Of a stretch of 64,000 nucleotides of DNA, positions 11,134-22,337 are shown piece by piece; the first letter of the stretch is position 1, and each line of letters starts with the position of its first letter. Source of the stretch: Anthostomella pinea (Eukaryota > Ascomycota > Sordariomycetes > Xylariales > Xylariaceae). The notes beneath the pieces were generated by a model, which worked only from the letters and a program-made list of their open reading frames with translations, was not told where the DNA came from and did not search any database. Location of the stretch: NCBI GenBank assembly GCA_963556695.1, contig CAUWAG010000007.1, forward strand, positions 1,364,001 through 1,428,000, given 5' to 3'. A program made the translations under genes and the position numbers.

Positions 11134-14100
11134 TCATCGAGGAGGGCAGATACTGCCATAGAAGTCAGTAGCTATGAATAGGTTCATATACTCCTGTGAG
11201 GTAGTCATAAGTTCGTTTAGATACTCGAGCCTAGCTCTGAGCTCCGGCCAGAATACTGGGGCTCTTGGCCAGACCATGTACCATGCCAAAGTCTTTCGGC
11301 AGTGGATAAATTGTGTCAGAGTCTTGCTCCAGCCGCACAAGCAGTCGAGGACGGCGTCCTGATGTTTGAACTTGACATGATACCAAGAGAAGTCGCCGTG
11401 CCCTACGCGGACAGCGAGGAAGCGGTGTAATGATGGCCTATTAAGTACCTGCAGTCCCTCGTAACAGTGCAGTTTGTACTTCAGGTCCCAGTATTTGTAG
11501 CGGGCCGACAGCTTGATCTGGGCCTTGGTCCACCACATATTGCGCGAGACTTCGAGTTTAAGTCTTGCCTCTGCTTTAATGCCGTACACCGTTGGCGTAC
11601 AGTCAGAGTCGACATTGGAGAGCTTAGAGCCGGCCTTAGCCAGCTTGTCTGCCAGTTCATTGCCCTTAATGGCGCAGTGCCTCGGGCACCACTTGACGTT
11701 GACATTATGGACTTCAGCCTTGACATAGAACTTCAGGTAGGCCTACTGGCAGGACACCGCGGCATTGCCGCGGAGCCCCCAGATCGCTCCTGTATTATCC
11801 ACGCACATACAGATCCAGCGCTGACTAAGCTCCGGGGGTGACTTGACCACGTGCTGAAGTCCCTTCCAAGCTCCGAGCACTTCTGCATCAAACACGGTAG
11901 AACACGGGTCTAGACGACCCTTGCTAGTGGCAAGCAGGCGCCCGCCCTGGTAAATTGCATAGTCGTATCTGACGTGCATCCGTTCTTTCGAGCCGTCTAA
12001 GAAGACCACCACGCCATGTAGTGGCAGAGCCTCAAACCAGGTCTTGAAGTTCTTGGCAGCCTGCTCCTTGTCGATACCTCCGGTTAGATCAATCCTACAG
12101 CTAGGCATGAAGCGCGGCGGCACCAGTAATCCCGTATAATCGCCGGGGATTGGATTCGCTTGATAAAGGGATGCTTCTTATCTACAGTCCATAACCTGAA
12201 AGCAAACCGCCATAGCGCTGTATTAAGCGCCACTTCTGCCGTAGGGAGGCCAGCGTCCCTAAAAATGACATTGTTCAGTGTGGTCTGCCAGCACAGCAGT
12301 GCCGCCTGTGCCGCCACCGTGATAGATCTCTGCAGGGTGTTAATATGCTATCCTACACCAGCGCTGACTTCAGGCTTACCTGTCTGTGACTGGTTGTGTG
12401 GCGGCTTCTTTTGTCCGTCGTAATAGACTTCTGACCTGGATAGCGCCGTGGAGAGGACACAAGTGATCACAGCCTTCTGTAGTTCGGACGCCGGGGGTCC
12501 GTACTTGGTGTTGGCTAGGTTTCGTATATGCCGGGATAGTTGCATAGTTTGCCAGCACGTTCCTGAACATGTCGCTTAAGGGTGAATTTCCGATCAATTC
12601 AAACCCCCAGCCAGCGTAGTGCTGGCTCCTTTCCGCTACCCTCGGGTTCTTGGACAGGGTCGATAGTGAGACGGTCACCTATCATCATAGAGGGGTTGGA
12701 GGTATCTCGGCTTCTGGTGATATGAACCAGCTCGCACTTCTCAGGAGCAAAGAAGACCTTGTTCTTGTCTCCCCACTGTATGACCTGCTTAAGATCATCT
12801 GCTAACATCTCAACGTTCCACTGCAGTGACTTTGATACCCTGAAGAGGGAGAGATTATTGGCGTACCCGAAACAGAGCTCCGGGTCTTGTAGTAGGAGCT
12901 CTGTCAGGTACAGCATGTAGAGGACTGGGGACTACGGAGAGCCCTTAGGGGTGCCGCACTTGATGTCCTTGAAGTCCGTGGAGACATGTTTAAGCCGGAC
13001 TTTGGCCCTCCGCTTTTCAAGAAAGGACTTAATCAATTCAAGGCAGGCTAGGGGCCAGCCTTGCTTCCGCATGCGTTCCAACAGCCGGCGCACTAAAAGC
13101 GCGTCAAATGCACCCTGTACGTCAACTGTGGCGAGAGAGACCTTGAGTCCCTTAGTAAGTGCCACTTCAACCTTGTGGGCGAAGGACAGAACGAGGTCCA
13201 TGCATGACCGTTTAGGCAGCGCGTCCCCGTGTTGGCACTGAGAATACCTTGAGAGAGCGCCGTCCAGACCATTCGTTTTGCTAATAGCCATTCTAGCCCC
13301 TTGCCGAGGCAAGAGAGTAGTACAATTGGCCGCCAAGATCAGACTAAAGAGCAGTCCTTTTTCCTGACCTTAGGGATCATTAATACCTCTGTATCCCGCC
13401 AGGCTGTGGGAAAGTGCCGTAGTTGTAAGCAGAGCTCAAAAACGTCGCGCACAGCGTCTTTGATGTGTTCCCAGCAGGCCTTGAGCAGCCTCACCGTGAT
13501 CCTGTCTACGCCGGGGGAGGTGCTGGTAACCCTGACGGTATAGTGCTCGACCTCTTTCAAAAACACCGTGGTGTCCCAGTAGAGCTTGGCTTTAGAGGGC
13601 TCCCACCCTTCCAGTGGATCATAGTCCAGGTCGTCGTGATCTAAGAAGCGTGCTAACACCTCTTCTGCTAGCACTTCAGCCTTCTCTTATGTGGACTTAA
13701 CTACCCTGTCGCCCACCTTGATCGGTGGGGACTTGAGTCGGGCACCTAACTTATGCCAGCCGACAATCTTGTACAGGTCCTTGTCAGTATGCACAGAGTC
13801 GATTATCTTCTGTCAGTACTCTTGTTTGGCTTTGCGGACCATAGAAAGAAAGGTGCGATGCTCCTCTGTGAACTCCATCTGGTCGCTGGGCCTGGTAGCT
13901 TCTGAGGTTCTATAGATAAAGTAGGCCTCCTTACAGTCCTTGGTCTATCAGGGGGCTCCCTTACCGTTGCCTGTGGCGGGTATGCCGATAGCGATAAGGG
14001 CCAATTATAGCACTTCTGTGAGCTTATTTACGTAGTTGTCTAAGTGCTGCTTGAACTTGATGTCCGTCTGGTCAGGCATAGAAGCCATTCCTATCTATAC

Positions 14101-14798
14101 AAGGGCAGAGAAGCATGGCAGGTTCTCTTCCTTGACCTTGTAATAGTACTGTTCTAGCAATTTGGTCCCCCAGCCGGGAATGATAGTTAACAAGGTGTTA
14201 TAGTCTGATCCACTGGCTAGTTCCTGACATACCTCTGTCTCAACGAAAGGAATATTAGTAAGCGCTATGTCAACGACATGACCGGCGCGATGGGTGGCTT
14301 GTCCTGGTATGTCTGTGAAATACAGGGCGCTGTCAGTCATCCACTTTACCATGTCGGCCCCTCTGTTTCGGTCTTCCACTCCGGGCTCAAATGTGGGGTG
14401 GTGAACATTCAGGTCTCCTCTGACTAAGAAATTAGCCGGTGCTTCGATGTTAGTGAAGTAGTCGATCATCTCATCAGAGCGCGGTGACCAGTAGATATTG
14501 AGCATGGTATACCCATTGACATCCAGCCAAAGCGCGTCTTGGGTGCTAATATAGGTCTCTTTTATTGGGCCTTGACCCTCTGCCCCTTCCGTATATACGT
14601 CATGACCCGTGGGCGATCCTGAGTAGTATTCCATGAGTCTACCGGGGCATATGATTCAAACCCCAGGTGGTTCTGTGTCCTTGTCCCCGGGCCCGTCCAA
14701 GGCTCGTTGATATGGATGACATCAGCGCCCCGCGCCCAGCCGAGCTCAAAGATAGTGTTGTGCTGTGGCATCCCTTTGCTTGCATTGCACCAAATCAT
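11134..14798 (-). pseudogene. LINE ORF2 (APE endonuclease, reverse transcriptase, RNase H), broken
   Basis: Domains appear in order in shifting frames. The APE-type endonuclease has NEPW (about 14690), GDLNVHHPTFEPG (about 14390) and GSDYNTLL (about 14200), where the usual His of GSDH is Tyr. The reverse transcriptase has STSPGVDRI, ATVDVQGAFDAL (about 13120) and CGTPKGSP (12935). Its catalytic box reads GYANNLSLF (about 12860) instead of YADD. RNase H has VVFLDGSK, DAEVLGAWKGL and VDNTGAIWGL (12030-11780). The C-terminal domain with CLCGWSKTLTQFIHC ends at 11134. Both catalytic Asp of YADD are Asn (G-to-A), and there are several stops and frameshifts. Confidence 0.85.
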
Positions 14799-14878
14799 AC
14801 ATAAGTCAAGTGATTTATGTTATTGGCATTGTTTTTTATGGCAGCACTGCTCCTTACCAGGATATCGGCATCCTGATA

Positions 14879-16712
14879 TTATTCTTTAGGGAGTTCGGGT
14901 TGTATGCGGGTCCAGCCTACAGGTATTGCGAGGGCGGCCTTGCGCTTTGGATCTTGCCATAGCCTTGGCCGGTCCGGTTGAGAGGCCTGAGAGGACGGCC
15001 CCGGGGCCTGTGACGGTCCCGGGGTGCTCATCTCAGTGTCTCCGTCCCCGTCAATTGAGTGTCTCTCCAGGGTGGTCCCGCCGAGGGAGCTGGAGATCGT
15101 GCTGGCCCCTGATGACGGTGTGTGGTTGGGCCGTGAGCCGGTGCTTAGTGCCCTTTTCTTCCCCTTGGCAGTGGCGCTGGGGTTGTTCTGGGTCGTAAAT
15201 AGGTCGCTAAAAGATACGTGCCTGCTCTGGCCGAGTCTTTCAGGCGCCGATGACGTGACGTCGTGGACCTCTCTGTAATGCTTGGCTCCAGCCTGTCTGA
15301 CACTCTGGAGCTGCTTCTTGTTACGGTGCACAAGCTCCTCATACTCGCGCTTGGGGGCTGCTGTACAGTTATCATGTCCTGCTGGGAAGAGGCTATGGCA
15401 GTTCGTACAGTGGGAAGGTCGGTCACAGGGCTTGCCTGCCTCGTGGTCGTCTATTTGGTCGCCACAGTTATTACAGCAATGAGCCTGGTTGCACTTCTTA
15501 GCGAAGCAATAGCCCTGATATCCCGGGTTATGGATGCTGATGGTGGGTTTCTTTTCAACCAGCTTTGAGCGACCGCTGTCATTAAAGAGGCTGAACGGCC
15601 TCACAGGTGTTAGGAAGAAATCATCCAGCTGCCTCTGCCTGTGGCGGGGTCTGGGTCTTGTCTAGACGGCTTGTATTTGACAGGGCGTGCTTTTGTCTGG
15701 GTATATACCTTGTCCTTAATCACGTCTTGTGTCTGGATGTGGTTGCCAAAGTTCACGTAGTTAGGGAAGTTCCAGGGGATGTCTGGCACCACGTATGTGA
15801 ACCAGCGCTCTGGAACATCTATTGCTACAGCGTTTATAACTTTTCCTAGACACAGCTTTGCTTCTGCACCTAGTAGTTGTTCCCTAATCTGCCTGGTTAC
15901 CACTCTGATAGACCAACCAGTGTTGGTCGGGCTGATGTCCGGCACGTCAGCCAGGCCTAGCCCAAGGTCTTCAAACTCCTTGCAGATTACAGAACAAAGA
16001 GTGAAGGGCTGCTCCCTCCGCATGCGCCGATCTTCATCTAGGCGTATCAAATTCGTGTCTCATCCCTGGCTAGGGCAGACGCCGAGGCTCCGGGGCGGGA
16101 CGTGCGGGCGGAGGGTCCGGCACTGGCATGGGTGATAGCGTTGCCCCCTGAATTCGTCGCGTGGCCTGCTTTGGCCACTCCCGCCCAGGAGACCTGCTTG
16201 GACGACTTCTCCCCAGGGCCTTGCCCGCACGCGTTCGTGGTGTTGGTGGTGGTGGTGGTGATGGTGGTGTCAATAGGCCCAGAGCTTTTGACACGGATGG
16301 GTGCATAGAAGGTGCCGTCAGTGCTAGAAAAGATAGCAGTGTTCAGGTAACTGTAAATCATTTCAACCACTAAGCGGGCCTCCCTCTTGTACTCGGACTG
16401 TTGTGGTCCGCTATAGGTGCTTACATAGTTGTCCAGGCAGCCAGTGAGCTGTCCTAGGACCGTTTGCTTAATGCGGGCTTTGCGCTCAAGGTCCTCTAGG
16501 TGAGGTGTAAACGCGCTGGCAGTAATGTCATGATATCGGGTAGCGGGCTTTCTAATAAGGTCAATTGTCAGGGGAGCCTGGATATTGGCAGGCTTCCTCT
16601 TCTTATTCCGCTGGTTGAGGTTGGAAGGGGTGATAGGCTCAGGTTCTCGGGTGAACTGAGCAGCGTCCGTTGCGACTCTGATGGATCGCTGGGGGGTTGT
16701 GAGGGCTGCCAT
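14879..16712 (-). pseudogene. LINE ORF1 (gag-like, zinc-knuckle protein), frameshifted
   Basis: It starts at ATG 16712 and reads open to about 16047. It then continues in a second frame (about 16050-15610) and a third (15604-14879), so at least two frameshifts separate once continuous coding. The first part is basic with a Thr/Asn run. The last part carries cysteine/histidine knuckles (CNNCGDQIDDHEAGKPC and CTNCHSLFPAGHDNC, near 15400-15500), typical of LINE ORF1 RNA-binding proteins. A Ser/Pro-rich tail follows. Confidence 0.8.
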
Positions 16713-16885
16713 CGTCGAGTGCTGAGTTTGTCCCCTTTGCAGGGACCGAAGCGGATCTCGAGATTCTGTCCTTGGTGTTTAGATTCAAAACAATGGCGCA
16801 ATGCCAAGTGTTAAGAATTTTGCTGTGATGTGCGCAGATATACTAACAAGTGCAAGCGCACGGATGATTTTTACCAGGAAAGGTG

Positions 16886-16899
16886 CTCGATTCGGTATC
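16886..16899 (+). repeat. Target-site duplication, 5' side of the full-length LINE
   Basis: CTCGATTCGGTATC directly abuts the LINE 5' end. Its exact reverse complement GATACCGAATCGAG lies at 21893-21906, directly after the tail of the other LINE copy. The pair marks the original insertion site of the full-length element. Confidence 0.8.
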
Positions 16900-19800
16900 G
16901 AGCCGTTGACGAAAGTCACGAGCACCGCAAACACAACAACCTGGGCCTGTTTAGAGCGGTGGATTCGAGCCTCGCCTTTGATCAAGACGACGCCAAATCG
17001 ATCATGAAGACTCACCCGAGGGGGATGAAGTTGGCTGGCTCGTCGGGGCCTCGGATGAAGATGACGAGAGCGGAGACGATAGCCACGCTGGCGAAAAAAA
17101 TCGAAACCACGGACACTGGAGATGGCGCCCAGGCTTCTCCCGTGTTCCATAACGACATGGACATCCCGGGTTTTTGCGTACTCGGCTCTGAGCATCCCTC
17201 GGCAGGATAGAGAGACTTTCGCGCAAAGAATGAGGAAACGTTGGGATACAACGTCTCCAGTACTGCCCATTTTCTCCAGAATTACCTGGATTGTCTCGAA
17301 CTATTCATGTTCTCCAACTGCCCATTCTCTTCAGAAGTTTGCGTTCATACCTCCCCCATTTTACGTGCCATTCTGCACGGGATAGAAACCTACACCGAGA
17401 GAGCGCATCAAGAGCCTAGACACGGCTTCTCGCCAGCAGACCCAAGCTTGACGCCACTCTTGACAACCGAGATGCGTACACAAGCACGGCACGAGGTAAT
17501 GGTGATTCCATTCCAGCCTTGCAAGAAGAGCAGGTTGCCGGCCAGAGTGATCTGCAATATTCCACTGAATCTCACGGCAAGATGACCCGTCTCAGTGTTG
17601 AAAGTGATGACTACGGCGACGCAGAGCTGCGACCTCTATACCCGCCTATTTTACGTGCCACCTCGATTTATAAGCACTACACCGACACTTCGAGCCTGGC
17701 CATTGAGCAATCGAACTCGGGCCTACTCCCATACCAGTAGTAGAGTTCTTTCTCTTCACTACCGCGGGGCGCATTCCCACACTCGCTACGCAAGCATCCC
17801 AGTCCGCGTAAAGCGCTCTTCAGAGAATTGAAGATGAAGGACTCATTGCTCCTGATCCGCTCGGCACCACCCTTTACGCTGGAGATGGTGCTAGGCCATG
17901 AACGAGCCGGTTCCTCGGGGTTCGTGTGCTGCGGCACCCACTGTCCTGACTGGCGACGATTCGCAAGAACCTGAATCTGCGATGTTGGCTGGATCCGCTC
18001 ACGGCGATGATCGCGATGATGGTGCCACCCGGACTTGCCTGGGCGCAATTGCAGCTTCTGATGTGGCCCTCATGGCTACGGGCGAGAAGTCTGATGTGGT
18101 GATCAAATTGCTACGCTAGTATGTTGTTGTTGCGTGGTCACGTGACCCACTTGGGTTGGCATATTGCCCACATCCACTGCAGCTGCGCACCACCTCCAGA
18201 CCTTCAACAACAACAACACCAATACAGCAGATATGCAACCTTTTGGCCTTCTTGCTGTGCAACAGTTGTATTGACGGAGGCATTGCCCAAGGAGAAGGCA
18301 ACTCCATTTTCCTCCAATTTTCCCAGCATCCCGAGTGGCATATACACCACCTCGCTACCAAGAAAGCCTCAATTGCTTTCGTCCCTTCTCATGAATGCGG
18401 AGACGAGAAAACGGTCCAGGTAGATGAAACCAAAGCCGGCCATCAGGAAACCGTGGACAACACTATCCGAGACAGAGTGCGGATTAAGCCCTGAGAAGCC
18501 GAGCTGTTGGCAAACTACGCGGTCAAGGACGGCCACACGCTCCGGCTCTCGACCGGAAGCCGGGGCCGCGCAACCTACAAATTCGACCGGGTCTTCGACC
18601 GCTCGGCGACGGACTACGAGGTCCTGCAAAACCTGCAACCGCTGCTCCGCGACGTCGCCCGGGCAGCGGCTGTCGTGATATTTACCTACGACCCCGTCAT
18701 ACGTAAGCAGAATGAACGCACCGGAACGGAATGTGCCCCCTTTCTGGATAATCAGAGGCCGCGACCCTCGGCGTCGAAAATTTACAAGTTGGCCAGGAAG
18801 CGGCTGCTCGCCTCGACTACGAAAAGAAGGCCCACGAGATGATGAAAACGGGAAACGATCGGTGCCTTTGCCCCCTCCTCGATGAGGCCATCGCGGTAGT
18901 GCCCTTCCAACCGATGTTGAGTTCTCCGAACAAATAGTCCGACTCCAGTCGCGCGGTCGTACGGTAGTCTTCACGAAGAACCCCGTCACCGATCTGTTAC
19001 CCCCGCGCCCACGCGGTCTTGTCGGAAGGCTTATACACCCATTTTGATCTACGAGCCAGCAAAGACAGAGTGACTCTTCGAGATAGTCGAGAGCCTCGAC
19101 AGAATTCTGGAGCTCGTCATCACAAGCCATCATACTCAGTACAAACCCAATCGCATCTCTGCTGCAAACTTCTCCGAGACGCATAATCAGAACGTGCTGA
19201 TCCAAAGTGGACGATTCTCACTGTAAGATACGAAGGATTTTACCGATGTAGCCAAGAAGGGCGCAGTTCTCGAGTGCGCCGATTGCGAAAATCGCAGACG
19301 TTGTCATCGGTGACCAGGTCGGCCGTGCGCCTGCGCACGCTCACACCACGCACACTCACATCTCCGGGGGCGAGGGTGCTGACTACTCGAGCCGCGCGGG
19401 CGAGCGCGGAGAAAGCGTCAAAGACTCACGCAATCGAGCGCTCTTAGCAGTCAAACTGTGACACCAACCAACACCAGTCTCACATGGTAGCATCTCAACG
19501 GCGTGGTGACCTGTCGGTGCGCAAGTGGAACCAAGTCGGTGCCGTGCAGAAGAAAATCGGTACTCCTCCGCACCTTTCTGTCGCCTGTGTACTCCTTTGC
19601 TTCTCCGTCCCACGACCACGCTCCACACCTTTCTGTCATCCATCGACACCTTTGCTTCTCTATTCGCAACCCATCACACCTGGTGTCACGAACCCCCGGC
19701 TACTCGCGTCTCAGGTACCACCATTCTCGCACTCGTGGAACACGGCGTCAACAAGCCCCTGAAGAAGTCACGATTTAGGGCCCAAAGAAGAGCGCAGATG

Positions 19801-21044
19801 AAGCCCTCAATGAGATCTTCTCTCTCTCTCTCTGGCCATAAAACACCCGAAACGGAGTTTCTGCCAGGGAGATCACGGTTACCACCTACCCGTTCAAGAG
19901 ATAGAGATACGGGTGGTGTCATGGACCAGGAGATTCGTCACCGCTGTATTTGAGTCTAGTTTCACTCCTGTCGACCACCTAATGGACGGCACGAACTGCG
20001 CTTCAACCAACTGGCCACCGGAAATTGACGGGTCTTCACCGAGCTTTACTCCCAACACACAAATGAAGAGTACCGAATTACCACCTATCCCATCACAAGG
20101 CAATTCGGCCGCGGACACAAAAGCCCTCTCCCGCGGCTTCTCTTAACGTCGCAAAGGACCTTTTGTACTTTTTAAGTCCCATCGCCGCTAACACAGAACC
20201 CAAGGCCCATTGCAAATTCCACCCCGCCACACCGACCGAAAGCGCCACGTCTGGCCAACAACCCAACGGCGAACGCTTCGTTCCTCCCAACGGAGATGTC
20301 CCAAATAAGACTTCGCCGGAGAAGTGTCTCGGCAAGGGAGGGTTCGAACCTTTGAGAGTCTCCCCATGGCGCTTTGCATCTCAAATTTGACCAACTCCAT
20401 ATACCCAACGCGCTGTAAGCGGAGAACAACGGGCTTTTAAGCAAACGACGGCTTCCGACCCACTCTGTTTAACATTGAGTATTGCTATCTGGATAGTTAT
20501 CATGATCGGAATTTGTGTGTAGACGCCATAAAATTTCAGATCATTATGTCCCTAGCAGCTGGTCTGGCTGGCTGGCTGGCTAGACCTAGTTGGTGTGGCT
20601 GCCAGCTGACTAGCAGGTGTGGCTGGGAGACAAGGTGCAAATAAGGAATTTTAACAAGGTGCAAATAGCAATACTCTTAACATTAACCGAGTAAAAGAAA
20701 TATCCAGGTTTCTCCTCTGGGATGACAGCCAAAATTCACCGTAGCCGAAGGAATGCAGTCCATGGTATCTCTTTTGTAGTTGCTGATGCTAGTCATGTGA
20801 TTATACACACCAGGCTATCAACGATTTGTCTCAACCGATCTACTTCTACAACTTTGGTGGTTCCACCACGTACACTGAACCCTAGAAGTCTCTGTGCACA
20901 TCGTAATCGAAGTCCGGGATACCTATCAATCATTTATATCCGCGGACTAGTCACACTGGAATAAGCATAGAGCGTGGCATGTGAGACTATAACTGCTTAC
21001 TCAAGGGTGCTCATTCCACTGTCTATATGCTATCAAGGGGGCCG
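16900..21044. other. Segment between inverted LINEs, decayed and unassigned
   Basis: About 4.1 kb without a convincing intact gene. 16900-17210 (+) continues an ORF whose start lies at 21980 (see the split ORF entry). A near-repeated ATTTTACGTGCCA occurs around 17361 and 17648. 18507-18842 has a kinesin-motor-like relic. A CT microsatellite lies near 19817-19834 and a (GGCT)n run near 20564-20582. The segment appears to have been inverted relative to its flanks by recombination between the LINEs. Confidence 0.5.
18507..18842 (+). pseudogene. Possible kinesin motor-domain fragment
   Basis: An open stretch of 111 codons contains VKDGHTLRLSTGS, YKFDRVFDRSATDYEVLQNL and VVIFTYDP. These line up with the start of a kinesin motor (the FxFDxVF block and the following I-x-A/T-Y strand). 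The P-loop that should follow (GQTGxGKT) is missing; the frame runs into unrelated sequence. No upstream or downstream motor part was found, so this is at best a decayed fragment. The resemblance is by eye only. Confidence 0.3.
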
Positions 21045-21056
21045 CCCTCGAGGTGC
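21045..21056 (+). repeat. 12-bp LINE flank shared with 10731-10742
   Basis: CCCTCGAGGTGC abuts the 5' truncation point of the short LINE copy. Its reverse complement GCACCTCGAGGG at 10731-10742 abuts the tail of the full-length copy. The two behave as the target-site duplication of the short copy, now separated by about 10 kb. Confidence 0.7.
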
Positions 21057-21892
21057 GACGGCATTAAAGCAGAGGCGAGACTTAAACTCGAAGTCTCGCG
21101 CAATATGTGGTGGACCAAGGCCCAGATCAAGCTGTCGGCCCGCTACAAATACTGGGACCTGAAGTACAAACTGCACTGTCACGAGGGACTGCAGGTACTT
21201 AATAGGCCATCATTATACCGCTTCCTTGCTGTCCGCGTAGGGCACGGCGACTTCTCTTGGTATCATGTCAAGTTCAAACATCAGGACGCCGTCCTCGACT
21301 GCTCGTGCGGCCGGAGCAAGACTCTGACGCAATTTATCCACTGCCGGAAGACTTTGGCATGGTACATGGTCTGGCCAAGAGCCCCAGTATTCTGGCCGGA
21401 GCTCAGAGCTAGGCTCGAGTATCTAAACGAACTTATGACTACCTCACAGGAATACATGAACCTATTCATAGCTACTGACCTTTATGGCAACATTTGCCCT
21501 CCTTGCTGAGGACATACTTATTCTTTTCTTTCATTATGGCTTCTATAGGTTTTATCTTTCTATCTTTTTTTTAACGTCTCATGGAGCACATAAGAACCAC
21601 TACAATATGCCGTATTGTAAGCTTTAAGAGCACTAAACCTGGTATTGCGCCCTACAAACTAAATATTTGGGACCCCAGCTGATACTTCCCCTCACCCGGA
21701 GGAGGGGGGACACGGTGTGATCCGCCGCTTAAGTGTGGTGGCTGTTTACGGACTTGACCTGCTAGATGGGCAGTGTATGTACATAGAAGACCTAGCCTAG
21801 CACGCCTGAGCGGCCTCTTGGAGCCCCTGGTTGACGCCGCTACGCGGCAGTCCCCCCGGCGTTAAATGCTACAACAACAACAACAACAACAA
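21057..21892 (+). mobile_element. 5'-truncated LINE copy (3' end of ORF2, 3' UTR, tail)
   Basis: 836 bp, near-identical and inverted relative to the 3' end of the element at 10743-16885. It keeps about 150 codons of the ORF2 C-terminus (to the TGA at about 21507), the 3' UTR and a clean (ACA)n tail. Differences from the long copy include Arg/Trp and Ser/Leu changes explained by C-to-T in the long copy. 5' truncation is usual for LINE insertions by target-primed reverse transcription. Confidence 0.9.
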
Positions 21893-21980
21893 GATACCGA
21901 ATCGAGAGACCATCCGTACCCTTTTGGTATCTGGCAATCCTTTTGATTGCAATCTGCTGCTCGTCACTTAGATTTGCCAT
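21893..21980 (-). pseudogene. N-terminal part of a split ORF (rest at 16900-17210, plus strand)
   Basis: ATG at 21980 opens MANLSDEQQIAIKRIARYQK and nine further codons, then runs into the LINE tail. If the LINE is removed and one target-site copy is kept, the frame continues exactly into 16900-17210 (+). That gives an uninterrupted 133-codon frame including the stop. The frame can also be followed some way upstream of the ATG (to about 22075), so the true start may lie further 5'. I do not recognise the protein. Confidence 0.5.
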
Positions 21981-22337
21981 AAACCGCGCCCATGTGGATG
22001 TAGTGTGGCTTAGATCGGGTCTCGTAATACACCCGGGGAAATTACATTTCCCAACGGGCTACCTGTAAGGCGCACTCGAAGATCTCGTGGCGATATTTGG
22101 TGTGGAAATCGTCGATCAGAACGCTTGCTCTGCTCTTCTGACGGCGCTGGGCTTGCTCTTGGGTAAAAGCCCTTCTTCAGCAGTGCGATGATGTGAAATC
22201 GCGCGACAAAGAGTCTCGCCTTGCTATCGACGTAAATGATGATCTTCAAGCTCGTACCGGGTACATCCGAAGGAACGACGCCATCGACGAGAAATTTGAG
22301 GCGTCAATAATCTCTTGTGCATGAGCGGCTGTGTGTA

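Larger units (their letters stand above)
10743..16885 (-). mobile_element. Full-length Tad-like LINE retrotransposon, inactive
   Basis: A non-LTR element of about 6.1 kb read on the minus strand: a 5' leader (16885-16713), a gag-like ORF1 with CCHC-type knuckles, then ORF2 with endonuclease, reverse transcriptase and RNase H, a 3' UTR and a (CAA)n tail at 10743-10773. The 5' end is set by CTCGATTCGGTATC at 16886-16899. That 14-mer recurs as its reverse complement beside the other LINE copy and acts as a target-site duplication. Both ORFs are broken and the reverse transcriptase active site is mutated, so the copy is dead. The 3' end is shared at roughly 96% with the copy at 21057-21892. Confidence 0.88.

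Noticed and set aside
18369..19205. 278-codon minus-strand frame
   Set aside because: Opposite the kinesin-like stretch; Arg/Gly-rich shadow without motifs.
20338..20356. tRNA B-box-like GGTTCGAACC
   Set aside because: No acceptor, D or anticodon stem can be formed upstream at the right distance.
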